Shown here piece by piece: positions 6,678-13,850 of a stretch of DNA of 33,042 nucleotides. The notes beneath the pieces are model-generated. The model was given only the letters and a program-made list of their open reading frames with translations. It had not been told where the DNA came from and did not search any database. The stretch spans positions 1 to 33,042 of the forward strand of contig USPF01000023.1 of the NCBI GenBank assembly GCA_900556555.1, written 5' to 3'. The translations under genes were made by a program, and so were the position numbers. Every line of letters starts with the position of its first letter. Within the stretch, counting starts at the first letter, position 1. Source of the stretch: an uncultured Blautia sp. Its GTDB lineage: Bacteria; Bacillota; Clostridia; Lachnospirales; Lachnospiraceae.

Positions 6678-7883
6678 ATGAAAAACCAATATAACAAAAC
6701 CATTACTGCCTGCTTTATTGCTTATATTGTGCAGGCCATTGTGAATAATTTTGTGCCGCTGCTGTTTCTGACCTTTCAGCGGAGCTATCACATTCCTTTG
6801 GCACAGATTACAATGCTTGTGACCTTTAACTTCGGGGTGCAGCTTCTGGTTGATTTGCTGTCTGTGGGATTTGTGGATAAAATCGGGTACAAAAAAGCCA
6901 TGATAGGCGCTCATGTGCTTTCTGTGGCAGGCTTGCTGCTCCTTACTATTTTGCCGGATATGCTGCCATCTGCGTTCATGGGTATTCTGATTTCTGTCAT
7001 GGTATATGCCATTGGTGGCGGGCTTTTGGAAGTGATTGTAAGTCCTGTTGTAGAGGCATGCCCGTCAGACAACAAAGAAAAAACCATGAGCATGCTCCAC
7101 TCCTTTTATTGCTGGGGACATGTAGGTGTAGTGCTTCTGTCTACGCTGTTTTTCTTTGCCTTTGGCATTGAGAACTGGAAGCTGATGGCAATCTTATGGG
7201 CATTGGTTCCTCTTGCAAATGCGTTTATATTTGCAAAAGTACCAGTTCCTTCCCTGATGGAAGAAGGTGAGCAGGGGCTTAGCCTGAAAGAATTATTTGG
7301 TATGAAAATGTTCTGGATTTTGCTGATTATGATGGTTTGTGCAGGAGCCAGTGAGCAGGCTGTGAGCCAGTGGGCATCCACCTTTGCCGAAAAAGGCCTT
7401 GGAATTTCAAAAGTGGCAGGAGATTTGGCAGGGCCTATGGCTTTTGCAATCCTTATGGGAACTTCCAGAGCTTTTTATGGAAAGTATGGAGACAAGATTC
7501 AACTGGACCGTTTTATGAGGTTTAGCTGTGTGCTGTGCATTGCTTCTTATCTGGGAATTGCTTTCTTCCCCATACCGCTTTTCAGCCTGATTTCCTGTGC
7601 AGTGTGCGGTTTTTCTGTGGGGATCATGTGGCCTGGAACCTTCAGTAAAGCGGCAAAAGTTCTGCCAAAAGGAGGAACGGCCATGTTTGCACTTCTGGCT
7701 TTGGGCGGAGATTTAGGATGTTCTTCCGGTCCAACCGTGGTAGGAGCAGTTTCCAGCCTGGCAGGGGAAAATCTGAAATTGGGTATATTTGCTGCCGGTA
7801 TTTTTCCAGTTCTATTATTATTGGGAATTGGAATGTGCAATAACGTTAAGAAAGAAAGGAAGGGATTGGCATGGAATTTCTAA
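6678..7883 (+). CDS. MFS transporter
   Basis: Major facilitator superfamily permease of 401 aa with about 12 hydrophobic segments. It shows the loop 2-3 motif (GFVDKIGYKKAMIGAHVLS), and a conserved acidic/aromatic segment (GGGLLEVIVSPVVEACP) followed by LHSFYCWGHVGVVLLSTLFF, which resembles the sugar-porter-like MFS proteins common in gut Clostridia. AGGAGG at 6663-6668 directly abuts an ATG at 6669, so the next in-frame ATG at 6678, nine bases from the Shine-Dalgarno, is taken as start. It is controlled by the divergent AraC regulator by inference. The substrate is not determinable. Confidence 0.92.
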   Translation: MKNQYNKTITACFIAYIVQAIVNNFVPLLFLTFQRSYHIPLAQITMLVTFNFGVQLLVDLLSVGFVDKIGYKKAMIGAHVLSVAGLLLLTILPDMLPSAFMGILISVMVYAIGGGLLEVIVSPVVEACPSDNKEKTMSMLHSFYCWGHVGVVLLSTLFFFAFGIENWKLMAILWALVPLANAFIFAKVPVPSLMEEGEQGLSLKELFGMKMFWILLIMMVCAGASEQAVSQWASTFAEKGLGISKVAGDLAGPMAFAILMGTSRAFYGKYGDKIQLDRFMRFSCVLCIASYLGIAFFPIPLFSLISCAVCGFSVGIMWPGTFSKAAKVLPKGGTAMFALLALGGDLGCSSGPTVVGAVSSLAGENLKLGIFAAGIFPVLLLLGIGMCNNVKKERKGLAWNF

Positions 7884-7992
7884 AATGCAGTCCAAAGTGG
7901 ACAAGAGAACCAAAGAAGTATGTGTAATCTTCAGTTCTACACTGTACACACTTTTGCCAAAAGTAAAAATCCTGCTTCAGATTATTACTACA

Positions 7993-8040
7993 AAGGTCTC
8001 CGCAGGTGTTTCCACCCATATCGGAGACCTTAAAATATTT
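7993..8040. terminator. terminator between convergent genes
   Basis: A perfect 10-bp stem (AAGGTCTCCG at 7993-8002 with CGGAGACCTT at 8022-8031), an internal GGTG/CACC helix and a following AAAATATTTTTATG. It ends the MFS transcript and, because the stem is symmetrical, may also serve the convergent oxidoreductase operon. Confidence 0.65.
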
Positions 8041-8050
8041 TTATGTCTGA

Positions 8051-9748
8051 TTATTTTTTACAATCCATACCGCAGGCGGTGGCAGTTTCGATGAGGCAGC
8101 GGTCATTGGTGACTGCATCATAGAAGCGGAAACCGCCTGAGAAATTGTACACATCATATCCATTTCCAGTAAGAATCCTGGTTGAAATATAGCTCCTGAG
8201 ACCACTCTGGCAGATGACATAAACGGGTTTTCCTTTTTCGATTTCATCCAGATGTTCACGCAGGACATCTACAGGAATGTTCTGGAATCCATCTACATGT
8301 CCACGTGCGTATTCTCCGGGAGTTCTGGTATCAAGAAGGGTGACACTTCCGTCTTTTGGAAGTTGGTCAATCTCTTCCATATGGAACTGTTTCAAAATTC
8401 CGTTTTCGATATTTTCAATCATAAATCCAGCCAGATTTACCGGGTCTTTTGCAGAAGAATAAGGAGGTGCATAAGCCAGATCCAGTTCCGATAATTCTGT
8501 GGCTTTCATGCCTGCATGGATAGCAGTTGCCAGGACATCAATTCTCTTATCCACACCTTCATAACCGACAATCTGTGCACCAAGAAGACGGTAAGTTTCT
8601 TTTTCAAAGACTACTTTCATGGTCATAACCTTGCCGCCCGGATAGTAGCCTGCGTGGCTCATAGGAGAGAGGATGACCTTGTCCACATCCAGTCCTGAAC
8701 TTTTGGCAATTGTTTCATTGATTCCAGTAGCAGCGGCAGTTATATCAAATACTTTTACAATAGAGCTTCCCTGAGAGCCGGGATAATGACTGTCCACACC
8801 GCAGATGTTGTTTGCTGCAATACGTCCCTGTTTATTTGCAGGGCCTGCAAGGGAAATCAGAGTATCCTGTCCAGTTACAAAATGTTTTACCTGTACGGCA
8901 TCCCCTACTGCATAGATATCAGGTGCGGAAGTTTCCATCTTGTCATTCACCAGGATACTGCCCTTGATGCCAAGCTCCAGCCCGGCCTCTTTTGCCAGTT
9001 TGGTATCCGGAGTCACACCGATAGCCAGAATAACCATATCTGCGTGAAGGGATGCTTCATCTTTTAATAAGACCTGCACACCGTCTTCTGTCTCCTCAAA
9101 GCCTTCTACGGTATGTCCAAGAGCCAGTTTCACACCGTGCTTGCGCATTTCATTGTGAATGAAAGATGCCATATCGGAATCAAAAGGCTTCATAAGCTGT
9201 TTCGGCCGCTGGACAATGGTAACATCCATGCCAAGTTCCCGGAGGTTTTCTGCAACCTCTAGACCAATGAATCCGCCTCCAGCCAGAATGGCGGATTTTG
9301 GATGATTTCGGTTGATATACCGTTTGATGCTAAGGGTATCTTCCACGGTACGTAAGGTAAATAGTTTTTTTAAGTCAGTTCCGGGAACCGGAGGCTGTGT
9401 AGGCTTTGCACCTGGGGAGAGAATCAGTTTGTCATAGGATTCCTCAAATTCCTCCTCTGTTTTTAGATTTTTCACGGATACTGTATGTTTCTCAGGATGA
9501 AGAGCTGTAACTTCGTGACGTACCTTCATATTGACACGGAAACGGGAGAAAAAACTCTCAGGAGTCTGAAGCGTCAGATCCTGGGGGTCTGTAATCACAT
9601 CCCCGATGTAGTAGGGCAGTCCACAGTTTGCGTAAGAAATAAAACCGGAACGTTCAAAAACTACGATTTCTGCCTGTTCATCCAATCTGCGAAGTCTGGC
9701 TGCAGCAGTTGCTCCACCGGCTACGCCGCCTACGATTACAACTTTCAT
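8051..9748 (-). CDS. CoA-disulfide reductase / FAD oxidoreductase fused to a rhodanese domain
   Basis: Flavoenzyme of 565 aa. Residues 1-450 form a class III pyridine nucleotide-disulfide oxidoreductase (FAD motif VVIVGGVAGGATAAARLRR, single active-site cysteine C42 in YANCGLPYYIG, NAD(P)H motif ILAGGGFIGLEVAENL, second FAD motif IYAVGDAVQ). Residues about 465-550 form a rhodanese domain with active loop CQSGLRS (C513). This is the CoADR-RHD arrangement known from Bacillus, which reduces CoA disulfides, CoA persulfides or polysulfide. The tail ends in a cysteine pair (ACGMDCKK). An upstream in-frame ATG exists, but GGAAAGGTGG just before ATG 9748 favours this start; the stop of the preceding rhodanese gene is one base upstream, so the two are translationally coupled. 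Confidence 0.93.
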   Translation of the reverse strand: MKVVIVGGVAGGATAAARLRRLDEQAEIVVFERSGFISYANCGLPYYIGDVITDPQDLTLQTPESFFSRFRVNMKVRHEVTALHPEKHTVSVKNLKTEEEFEESYDKLILSPGAKPTQPPVPGTDLKKLFTLRTVEDTLSIKRYINRNHPKSAILAGGGFIGLEVAENLRELGMDVTIVQRPKQLMKPFDSDMASFIHNEMRKHGVKLALGHTVEGFEETEDGVQVLLKDEASLHADMVILAIGVTPDTKLAKEAGLELGIKGSILVNDKMETSAPDIYAVGDAVQVKHFVTGQDTLISLAGPANKQGRIAANNICGVDSHYPGSQGSSIVKVFDITAAATGINETIAKSSGLDVDKVILSPMSHAGYYPGGKVMTMKVVFEKETYRLLGAQIVGYEGVDKRIDVLATAIHAGMKATELSELDLAYAPPYSSAKDPVNLAGFMIENIENGILKQFHMEEIDQLPKDGSVTLLDTRTPGEYARGHVDGFQNIPVDVLREHLDEIEKGKPVYVICQSGLRSYISTRILTGNGYDVYNFSGGFRFYDAVTNDRCLIETATACGMDCKK

Positions 9749-9749
9749 A

Positions 9750-10070
9750 TTATTTATCCACCTTTCCTTTATAAGAGGCAATGCCTCCGATATTTTTCAC
9801 ATTTGTATAGCCCATTTTTCCAAGCATTGCGGTTGCCTGGCTGCTTCTTGCACCCGAGTGGCAATACACAAAAAGAGGAGTATTTGTCTGCGTAACGACG
9901 GTCTTGATATTGTCAATCACCTGCAGCGGTATATTTCTGCTGCCTGGAACATGTCCTTCCCGATATTCCTGTGGTGTACGTACATCCACAAGCAGAGCGT
10001 CAGGTGTAGCTTTGTAGTCTTCAAATCCCTGGTTGATATCAGGTACCTTAAAAAAATCGAAAAATCCCAT
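9750..10070 (-). CDS. single-domain cytosolic rhodanese
   Basis: Sulfurtransferase of 106 aa, GlpE/PspE-like. It has the DVRTPQEYREGHVPGSRNIP segment and a six-residue active loop starting at C70 (CHSGARSSQ), which would carry a persulfide. No signal peptide or membrane segment. GGGAGG precedes the ATG at 10070. It lies five bases after the lipoprotein rhodanese and one base before the CoADR-rhodanese fusion, so the three form one operon. Confidence 0.93.
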   Translation of the reverse strand: MGFFDFFKVPDINQGFEDYKATPDALLVDVRTPQEYREGHVPGSRNIPLQVIDNIKTVVTQTNTPLFVYCHSGARSSQATAMLGKMGYTNVKNIGGIASYKGKVDK

Positions 10071-10075
10071 AAATG

Positions 10076-10486
10076 TTACCTCCCTGTTTCTGTTTCGCCG
10101 GTCCAGTCTTTGATACCGCCGAATTCTACAATATTGGTATATCCTAAATCTGCCAGCTTTTGGGAAGCCTGTTTGCTCCGGTTTCCGCTGCGGCAGTAAA
10201 CCAGAATCAACTGTTCCTTATCCGGAAGCTGAGTGATTTCTTCTGTTTTAATAGTTTCATTTGGCAGATTAACTGCCCCTGTAATATGTTTTTCTTCATA
10301 TTCTTCTGGAGTACGCACATCTAAAATGATGTAATCTGTTTCCTCCTCCATCATAGCAGCCGCTTCTTTGGAGGAGACTTGCCGATAGCTGTTGGATTCA
10401 GGCGGCTTGTTCTGATTGCATCCAGTGAAGAGAAACAGTGCAAGCAAAAAGCCAGAGAATAGGGTGACTTTATATTTTCGTATCAT
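10076..10486 (-). CDS. rhodanese-domain lipoprotein
   Basis: Exported sulfurtransferase of 136 aa. The N-terminus is a lipoprotein signal peptide (MIRKYK, hydrophobic stretch, lipobox FTGC with lipidated C23), followed by a short linker and a rhodanese domain (about 33-135) with DVRTPEEYEEKHITGAVNLP and active loop CRSGNRS at C98. It should act on the outer face of the membrane. A longer frame opens at 10570, but GAGGAGG six bases before ATG 10486 and the signal peptide that begins there decide the start. First gene of the three-rhodanese operon; no clear promoter was resolved in the 86 bases after the AraC gene upstream. Confidence 0.92.
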   Translation of the reverse strand: MIRKYKVTLFSGFLLALFLFTGCNQNKPPESNSYRQVSSKEAAAMMEEETDYIILDVRTPEEYEEKHITGAVNLPNETIKTEEITQLPDKEQLILVYCRSGNRSKQASQKLADLGYTNIVEFGGIKDWTGETETGR

Positions 10487-10572
10487 GGAAAACCTCCTCG
10501 GAGTATGTTTTATGTACTTAGTATAGTAGAAAAAAAGTATGTGTTCTGTGACAAGGTTACAAAATGACAAGC

Positions 10573-11427
10573 TCAGTGTTCTTTCATATGGCTTTTATAA
10601 TATTCTTTTGGTGTGATGCCAAATTCTTTTTTGAAGGCACGGAAAAAGTGATTGTATCCTCCAAATCCAACCATTTTATAAACTTCTGTGATAGGCAGGC
10701 CTTCCAGTATATATTTTTTGCACATCTTCAGGCGGTTTTTGGTAATGTAGCTGTGGACTGTCTGTCCGGTCTGTTTTTTAAATTCTCTGCAAATATGATA
10801 GCGGCTTACAAAAAACACCTTTTCCAGTTCTTCCAGGGTGATTTCTTCGGTGATGTGGCGGTGAATATACGCAAATAAATCATCTAATACAAACTGCCGC
10901 TGTCCTTTTTTCTGTTGTTCAAATTCTTCCCGGATACATGCTCTTAAAATTGCAATGAGCATGAGAGACAACATATTTTTTTCAAATAGTTCTTCCGCAA
11001 ACTCTGTTTTGTCTGCCCGTTCCAGCCTGGTAAACAGGTTCTTCAAAATTGCGGCAGTGCCTCCATCTGTGGAAACGCTGATGCAGGAAAAAGGGACAAC
11101 TTCAATGCTTTTCTGGAAATCCACAGATTCATCAGATAAATCCTTCAGCAATTCCTTAGAATAGCGTATCCAGAACAATTCCACAGGATGTTTTGGATTT
11201 TTCCAATATAATTGGATGGATTTTTGCGGTTTTATAAGAATCATATCATTTGGCCCGCATTGCCTGATTTCACTATTTTCTTTTGCTTCATGAAAAATAC
11301 AATTTCCAACCCGCACAATCAAAAAACTGTAATAGTCCATGGAGGAAATTCTCTTTTTTTTGCTATCTTCCAATAAAATGCGTTCAATCTGATAGTTATA
11401 CTTTTGTTCTTTTTTATAATCTGTCAT
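10573..11427 (-). CDS. AraC family transcriptional regulator
   Basis: Regulator of 284 aa. The N-terminal part is an AraC arabinose-binding-like beta domain (SFLIVRVGNCIFHE, GPNDMILIKPQKSIQLYW), and the C-terminal about 95 residues carry two HTH motifs (ITLEELEKVFFVSRYHICREFKKQTGQTVHSYI and LPITEVYKMVGFGGYNHFFRAFKKEFGITPKEYY). It is divergent from the GPH symporter operon starting at 11628 and so is its likely activator. The ribosome binding site before ATG 11427 is weak (TGAGG, 13-nt spacing). Confidence 0.94.
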   Translation of the reverse strand: MTDYKKEQKYNYQIERILLEDSKKKRISSMDYYSFLIVRVGNCIFHEAKENSEIRQCGPNDMILIKPQKSIQLYWKNPKHPVELFWIRYSKELLKDLSDESVDFQKSIEVVPFSCISVSTDGGTAAILKNLFTRLERADKTEFAEELFEKNMLSLMLIAILRACIREEFEQQKKGQRQFVLDDLFAYIHRHITEEITLEELEKVFFVSRYHICREFKKQTGQTVHSYITKNRLKMCKKYILEGLPITEVYKMVGFGGYNHFFRAFKKEFGITPKEYYKSHMKEH

Positions 11428-11455
11428 AATTTATAAAAAACCTCACTTGTTTTTG

Positions 11456-11562
11456 TGCAATATTTTGCATACGCGGCATAAATTTAAAATGATTATGGTT
11501 AATTACTATAATAAGTCAATTTTCGACAGTTTTCAATCAATTTATGTATATGTTTTCATAAA
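11456..11562. promoter_or_regulatory. divergent control region between AraC and GPH symporter operon
   Basis: The 200-bp AT-rich gap holds a perfect inverted repeat TGCAA-TATT-TTGCA (11456-11469), a second one TTTATG-N10-CATAAA (11541-11562), and a TATAAT (11507-11512) with a poor -35, as expected of an activator-dependent promoter. Which element the AraC protein binds cannot be told. Confidence 0.4.
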
Positions 11563-11627
11563 TGTATTTTATATACTTTGTCTATGCTAGCAGGTCGTTA
11601 AAAACGTGTCAAAAGGAGGAGAATGTT

Positions 11628-13034
11628 TTGAAAGAAACACAAACAAACGTAAGACCCTTCTCAATGAAGGATAAAATCGGGGTAACCCTGGGAGATTTGG
11701 GATGTTGCTGTACAGAGCAGTTCCGTGCTATGTTCCTTACTGTATTCTATACACTGGTACTTCAGGTAAATCCCATTCATGTTGGAATTCTGATGTTAGT
11801 TACAAAAATATGGGATGCAATCAATGACCCGATTATTGGTGCACTGGTAGATATGTGCCGTTCGCAAAAAGGCGGAAAATTTATTCCTTGGATTCGTGCC
11901 TTTTCTTTTCCGATGGCGGTATTGTGTGTTCTTGGTTTTGTAAATGTAAGCAATCTGGACTATGGTTTCCGTATTGGTTATATGTTTGTTACTTATGTAT
12001 TGTATGAGGCACTTTATACTTGTGTCAATGTTCCTTTCGGAAGTCTTTCCAGTGTCATGACAGATGATGTCAAAGAAAGAACAGCCTTATCACGTTACCG
12101 CAGTCTTGGAGGAACTATTTTCATGACTGTTATTGTTATGATTGGTCCTCTTGTATTGTATGAAAACAATCAGCCAATCCCTGGCAGATTTCTGATGATG
12201 GCTTCTGTCTGTGCACTTGTCGGACTGCTTTGCCTGCAGGTGACCTGTGTATGGTGCAAGGAGCGTGTTGTACTTCCGGAACCGGAGAAAAAAGAGAAAC
12301 TTCACTACTTTGAAATTATTAAACATGTTGCAAAAAACCGTGCTTTCCTGGGTGTTGTTTTGTTCAGTTTCCTTGGAATGGTGGGTGCTTCCATTGTGAA
12401 CGGTCTTAATACATACCTGTTCCGTGACTGGTTTGGTGATGTACAGATTATGGCTGTTTCCGGTGCACTGAACACCTTATATGCCGTGATTGTTTTTGCA
12501 TTTACCCAGCCCCTTGCAAACAAATTTGGAAAGAAGGAATGGTGTGTTGCTGGAGCCGGAGGAGCAGTCTTGGTGTTTGCCGTTTTATTCTTCTTCCCAA
12601 TCCACAATCCAATGTTGTTTATCATTATTAATGGTATCTGTTTCCTGGGTGCCAGCGGAATGCAGGTTCTTGTATGGGCACTTGTCAATGACGCTATTGA
12701 CTATCAGGAGTTGCAGACAGGACAGAGAAACGAGGGAATCCTTTATTCTGCATATTCCTTTTTCCGTAAACTGGCAAATGCAGTTTCAGGAAGTCTCTCC
12801 AGTTTTGCACTGGGTATTATTGGATACCAGGTTGCTGAGACCGTTCAGACAACAGAGGTAGTCAACCGCATCTGGAAAACTTATACAGGAAGCTATGTAA
12901 TCGGATATGGACTGGCAGTTCTTGTTCTTCTTTTCCTGTATCCACTGAGCAAGAAAAAGACACAGGAAATGCTGGAAGAGCTGAAAGTAAAACGTGCAGA
13001 GAGAGCTGCTAAGGCAGAAGCAAGTGATATTTAG
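11628..13034 (+). CDS. GPH-family cation symporter
   Basis: Glycoside-pentoside-hexuronide:cation symporter of the MelB type (MFS_2), 468 aa, about 12 membrane segments. Family hallmarks are KIWDAINDPIIGALVDMCRSQKGGKFIPWIR near the N-terminus and VKERTALSRYRSLGG in the middle; the tail is a charged cytosolic helix. Translation most likely begins at TTG 11628: AGGAGG (11613-11621 region) is eight bases upstream, while the nearby ATG reads into an immediate stop. Members import sugars, glucuronides or aryl-glycosides with Na+ or H+. Its partners here are an esterase and an enoate-reductase-like flavoenzyme, which points to a conjugated aromatic or steroid-like substrate rather than a plain sugar (inference). 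Confidence 0.93.
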   Translation: MKETQTNVRPFSMKDKIGVTLGDLGCCCTEQFRAMFLTVFYTLVLQVNPIHVGILMLVTKIWDAINDPIIGALVDMCRSQKGGKFIPWIRAFSFPMAVLCVLGFVNVSNLDYGFRIGYMFVTYVLYEALYTCVNVPFGSLSSVMTDDVKERTALSRYRSLGGTIFMTVIVMIGPLVLYENNQPIPGRFLMMASVCALVGLLCLQVTCVWCKERVVLPEPEKKEKLHYFEIIKHVAKNRAFLGVVLFSFLGMVGASIVNGLNTYLFRDWFGDVQIMAVSGALNTLYAVIVFAFTQPLANKFGKKEWCVAGAGGAVLVFAVLFFFPIHNPMLFIIINGICFLGASGMQVLVWALVNDAIDYQELQTGQRNEGILYSAYSFFRKLANAVSGSLSSFALGIIGYQVAETVQTTEVVNRIWKTYTGSYVIGYGLAVLVLLFLYPLSKKKTQEMLEELKVKRAERAAKAEASDI

Positions 13035-13052
13035 TTTAGAAAGGATATTATT

Positions 13053-13808
13053 ATGAAAACATTACAGATTGAGTTTGCAAACCGCCAGGGGCTGGTACTT
13101 CGTGGTATCGTGACTTTGCCGGATGGAGAGGGAGCTTTTCCTGTTGTGATAAATCTTCATGGATTCACCGGAACAAAGGAAGGGCATAAAGGACTTCATA
13201 TTACCATGGCAAGAAAGCTGGCAGAAGAAGGAATTGGCTGTATCCGTTTTGATTTTTCCAATAATGGTGAAAGTGACGGAGAATTTGAAAATATGACATT
13301 TACTTCTTTGATCCAGGATACAGAAGATATCTGGAACTGGGCAAAAGAACAGCCCTATGTAGATTGTGATCGCATGATTTTGTCTGGCCACAGCATGGGC
13401 GGATTCGTGGCAGCAACCAGTGCACCGAGGCTTCACCCGGCTGGCCTGATTCTTATGTGCCCAGGAAAACAGATGTGGGATGGATGTGGAGAACGTTCCC
13501 GTGCAATGGAACAGCACGGAATTCTCTTTGGTGACATAGAAGGATTAAAATTCAGCCACGCCTTTAACTACGACCTGGAAAAATATAATCCGTTTGAAGA
13601 TGCAAAAGGATATGAAGGACCTGTGTTGATTGTACGGGGAACCAAAGATGAACTGGTAGATGAGGAGACTTGTGAAACTTATCTTTCTCTTTATCAGAAT
13701 CCAAATAAGCACTTGGTTCATGTGGAAAATGCAAATCATAATTTTTCCGGCATTCCATGCAGAACCGAATTGACGAAACAGGTTTGTCTCTTCGCAAAGG
13801 AGATTTAA
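13053..13808 (+). CDS. alpha/beta hydrolase, cinnamoyl/feruloyl esterase-like
   Basis: Serine hydrolase of 251 aa, cytosolic (no signal). It has the HGFTG oxyanion segment (36-40), nucleophile elbow GHSMGG with S114, acid D199 in RGTKDELV, and H229 in ENANHNF. Length, the HGFTG motif and layout resemble the cinnamoyl esterases of Butyrivibrio (Est1E) and Lactobacillus (LJ0536), which split hydroxycinnamate esters such as chlorogenate. It lies 18 bp after the symporter and 42 bp before the flavoenzyme. Hydrolase assignment is firm; the cinnamoyl specificity is an inference from similarity remembered, not computed. Confidence 0.88.
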   Translation: MKTLQIEFANRQGLVLRGIVTLPDGEGAFPVVINLHGFTGTKEGHKGLHITMARKLAEEGIGCIRFDFSNNGESDGEFENMTFTSLIQDTEDIWNWAKEQPYVDCDRMILSGHSMGGFVAATSAPRLHPAGLILMCPGKQMWDGCGERSRAMEQHGILFGDIEGLKFSHAFNYDLEKYNPFEDAKGYEGPVLIVRGTKDELVDEETCETYLSLYQNPNKHLVHVENANHNFSGIPCRTELTKQVCLFAKEI

Positions 13809-13850
13809 AAAGACACTGATTCCATTGCAGACCAGAAAGAAGGAATAAGA

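Noticed and set aside
10487..10570. 28-residue N-terminal extension of the lipoprotein rhodanese
   Set aside because: The GAGGAGG site and a complete lipoprotein signal both point to ATG 10486.
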